Shown here one piece after another: positions 62,045-64,000 of a stretch of DNA of 64,000 bases. This DNA comes from Pedobacter planticolens. GTDB taxonomy: Bacteria > Bacteroidota > Bacteroidia > Sphingobacteriales > Sphingobacteriaceae. The translations under genes were made by a program, and so were the position numbers. Under the pieces are notes generated by a model, which saw only the letters and a program-made list of their open reading frames with translations, searched no databases and had not been told where the DNA came from. The first letter of the stretch is position 1; each line of letters begins with the position of its first letter. The DNA is taken from NCBI RefSeq assembly GCF_014172375.1, contig NZ_WNXD01000002.1, positions 434,001 to 498,000 on the forward strand. Direction: 5' to 3'.

Positions 62045-62499
62045 TTATTCCCCTTCTTTTGCAACCATTCTTCATAAGAAATTACACCCATTTCAGGTTT
62101 TGCTTCCCCTTCTAAAATCGCTATAAATTCTAAATCATGCCCATCAGGATCTTTAAAATAAATGGCAACAGCAGGCATCCAAGCAAAAACCATTGGCTTT
62201 TTGTTTCCATCTTTTAAAAAATTATAAGGTTGTAAATTTCTGGCTTTTAAAAACTCAACAGACTTGTTCACTACATCTTCAACATCGCATTTAAATGCAA
62301 AATGTCTACTATCTATTTGTTCTTTTGGTTTTTCCCATAAACCAAGCATTGCTCCTTTTGGTTCGCCAACCCAGAAAAAGGTAATTCTGCGTTCATCGTT
62401 ATAACCACATTTGGTTAACCCCAAAACATTCTGGTAAAAATCGACTGACCTTTCTAAATCTTCAACAAAGACGTGTGTTTCAAATAATCCTTTTATCAT
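62041..62499 (-). CDS. VOC family (glyoxalase-like) protein
   Basis: 152 aa. Two beta-alpha-beta-beta-beta units are visible: FETHVFVEDLERSVDFYQNVLGL at the start and IYFKDPDGHDLEFIAIL near residue 112, both typical of glyoxalase/dioxygenase VOC proteins. The HVF histidine and the late E-F-I glutamate could bind a metal. The substrate is unknown. It is convergent with the DUF4180 gene. Confidence 0.82.
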   Translation of the reverse strand: MIKGLFETHVFVEDLERSVDFYQNVLGLTKCGYNDERRITFFWVGEPKGAMLGLWEKPKEQIDSRHFAFKCDVEDVVNKSVEFLKARNLQPYNFLKDGNKKPMVFAWMPAVAIYFKDPDGHDLEFIAILEGEAKPEMGVISYEEWLQKKGNN

Positions 62500-62605
62500 G
62501 CTGTGAAATTACAGCTTAACAAAGATTAAAGAAAATCACTTTTCTCAATCATTACATCAATAAAATTGATAGCTTTTTTCAGCAACCGGCAAGAAAATTA
62601 GAACC

Positions 62606-63424
62606 TTAAATTCCTGTTTTACCAAAAGCCCATTCTAAAAACTTAGGCATGGCTTTGCCCCAAGTTGGCACATCGTGTTTGCCACCAACCATTTCAAAAT
62701 AGAAAATATCATTAGGTCTTTGATAGCCTTTTTTCATCAATTCTTTAACCACATCAATCGTGTCGTCAATAGAATCGATAATGAAGTTTTGGTTACGATC
62801 GGCAGTTTCATCGTTTGTACCTGTCATCAACCAAAATTTTAAAGCAGGATTAGTTTTTGTATCGCGAATTAGTTGATGCAAAATGCGATCATCATCGGTA
62901 TAACCAGCATTTAAATCTTTTTTCCTCCACCAAAAAGAACCAGAGAAAACACCAACTGCATCAAAATAATTATCATTGTTCCAAGCAATGTCAAAAGCAG
63001 TTAAGCCACCTAAAGAAAAACCAGCAAAAGCTCGTTTACCATTAATCGTTACCACAACTTCGCTTTGCACATATGGCAACAATTCTTTAATAATGAAATC
63101 TGTATACGCTTGCGCTTTTGATCCTCTTTTTTTAAAATCGGGTTTACCAGCAACACCATATTCCAATAATCTATCTGCAGATGCCTTGATTCCAATTACA
63201 ACCGTTGGCTCAATTTTCCATTTTTCATATAGAGAATTTAATGTGTTCTCCATATCCATTTGAGCTAAATCTTGCCCATCGTTTATCAACAATAGGTTTA
63301 CACGCTCGTTTCCCAGTAAATTATCGGGACTGAAAATTTCTATTTCAACTTCTTTCTTTAAGTAAACAGATTTTATCTGATGGATGGTTTTAATAACAGT
63401 AGGTAACGTTAAGGTGGTGTACAT
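62606..63424 (-). CDS. Esterase, alpha/beta hydrolase fold (Fes/EstD-like)
   Basis: 272 aa starting at ATG 63424 (MYTTLTLPTVI); a 2-codon longer frame needs a TTG. The nucleophile elbow is GFSLGG (Ser near 150), after LLINDGQD and before SGSFWW, and a late GGKHDVPTWG supplies the histidine. It fits the putative-esterase family that includes Fes and S-formylglutathione-like hydrolases. It is divergent from a second esterase gene at 63595. Confidence 0.85.
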   Translation of the reverse strand: MYTTLTLPTVIKTIHQIKSVYLKKEVEIEIFSPDNLLGNERVNLLLINDGQDLAQMDMENTLNSLYEKWKIEPTVVIGIKASADRLLEYGVAGKPDFKKRGSKAQAYTDFIIKELLPYVQSEVVVTINGKRAFAGFSLGGLTAFDIAWNNDNYFDAVGVFSGSFWWRKKDLNAGYTDDDRILHQLIRDTKTNPALKFWLMTGTNDETADRNQNFIIDSIDDTIDVVKELMKKGYQRPNDIFYFEMVGGKHDVPTWGKAMPKFLEWAFGKTGI

Positions 63425-63456
63425 AGTCAATAAATAGCTTTCTCACTAATCTGCCG

Positions 63457-63464
63457 CAAAGGTA
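63457..63464 (-). promoter_or_regulatory. Promoter of the esterase gene
   Basis: Minus strand reads TACCTTTG, an exact TAnnTTTG box, about 33 bp before the ATG at 63424. The -33 region lacks a clear TTTG. Confidence 0.45.
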
Positions 63465-63544
63465 CACATCTTGTTAAAAAATCGGTTAAGGAGATACATT
63501 TTTTACATAACAGACAGATTTACCGCAATTAATAAATTTATTTT

Positions 63545-63575
63545 TTTGTGTTTGACCTATATTTTTCTACCTTAA
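63545..63575 (+). promoter_or_regulatory. Promoter of the partial esterase gene
   Basis: TTTG at 63545-63548, a 19-bp spacer, then TACCTTAA at 63568-63575, which fits the -33/-7 spacing of the phylum with two mismatches in the -7 box. The ATG at 63595 is 20 bp downstream. Confidence 0.35.
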
Positions 63576-63594
63576 GGTATCTAAATAATTTACC

Positions 63595-64000
63595 ATGAAA
63601 GAAGAGCTAAAAAAATGGTACAGCCCGAGCCTCAATAGAGATATAGAAACGCTCATATTTGGTCATAGTGGGTATCCAATTCTACTTTTTCCCACCAGTA
63701 TGGGAAGCTATTACGAAAACAAAGATTTCAAATTAATTGATGCCGTTCAGGGTTTTGTTGATGATGGTAAAATAAAAATTTATTGTCCTGATGGGATTGA
63801 TAAATTAAGCTGGTACAACAAAGACATTCATCCTGCAGATCGGATTAAAAATCATATTTGGTACGATAAATTCTTGTTAGAAGAATTGGTTCCTTTAGCA
63901 AAGGACGAAACCGGTCACCACAAAGTAATTACTGCTGGCTGTAGTTTCGGTGGTTATCATGCTGCTAATTTTGCCTTTCGTCATCCTTGGACAGTAAGCC
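63595..64000 (+). CDS. Putative esterase, N-terminal part cut by window end
   Basis: About 135 codons are visible. It starts MKEELKKWYSPSLNRDIETL and reaches the nucleophile elbow AGCSFGGYHAANFAF, which fits an alpha/beta-hydrolase esterase with Ser in GxSxGG. The LLFPTSMGSYYENKDF segment before it is typical of a Bacteroidota/proteobacterial esterase subgroup. It is divergent from the esterase at 62606-63424, and the two are related only by fold. Confidence 0.8.
   Translation, partial: MKEELKKWYSPSLNRDIETLIFGHSGYPILLFPTSMGSYYENKDFKLIDAVQGFVDDGKIKIYCPDGIDKLSWYNKDIHPADRIKNHIWYDKFLLEELVPLAKDETGHHKVITAGCSFGGYHAANFAFRHPWTVS

Overview
The window looks like a chromosomal piece of a low-GC member of the Bacteroidota, most likely Sphingobacteriaceae (Pedobacter-like). 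This rests on family content (DUF2480, DUF3108, DUF3109, DUF4834, DUF6427, DUF4476, YfhO, SLBB exporter without a classical Wzc kinase in view) and on recurrent TAnnTTTG-type -7 promoter boxes with no strong Shine-Dalgarno sequences. No tRNA, rRNA, insertion sequence or CRISPR array was seen.

Region 1 (1 to about 30.1 kb, all minus strand) is a surface-polysaccharide locus. Read in the direction of transcription it starts with rfbA and a UDP-sugar dehydrogenase, then, after a 442-bp gap holding a good promoter, a long tightly packed operon: gmd, the SLBB outer-membrane exporter, a Wzz-type chain-length protein, and a pseudaminic-acid block (pseB, pseC, a WbpG/PseA-like sugar amidotransferase with its HisH-like and HisF-like partners, pseF, two GNAT acetyltransferases, pseI). 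It continues with a hexapeptide acyltransferase, Wzx flippase, a GT-B protein, Wzy polymerase, a second Gmd-like dehydratase, a PhyH-type dioxygenase, two GT4 glycosyltransferases, a PglC/WcaJ-type initiating transferase, an epimerase/reductase, a phosphoesterase, an ATP-grasp ligase, a DegT aminotransferase, a GT2 glycosyltransferase and the start of a second flippase cut by the window edge. The inferred product is a Wzx/Wzy-dependent glycan containing an acetamidino-modified pseudaminic acid or relative. No PseG hydrolase is present, and pseB carries a G9 tract that could act as a phase-variation switch.

Region 2 (30.1 to 47.4 kb, minus strand) is conserved envelope and housekeeping DNA: DUF3109, DUF3108, DUF2480, a PpiD/SurA-like foldase, LptC, an outer-membrane beta-barrel protein, CoaX, DUF6427, a GT-B glycosyltransferase with an LpxH-like phosphoesterase, YfhO, DUF4834, YwbE, a DUF3472 secreted protein and UvrB.

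Region 3 (47.8 to 58.4 kb, mostly plus strand) has a polysaccharide deacetylase-like protein, upp, an LMW-phosphatase-like protein, a YjjG-like HAD nucleotidase, a DUF4476 protein, a DinB protein, and a second small glycan cluster (flippase, two methyltransferases, three glycosyltransferases), followed by an LpxL-type acyltransferase on the minus strand.

Region 4 (59.5 to 64 kb) has typA with a clear promoter and terminator, DUF4180, a VOC protein and two divergent esterases, the last cut by the window end. Repetitive extragenic palindromes of several families occur between 38 and 62 kb; I saw none inside the polysaccharide operon.
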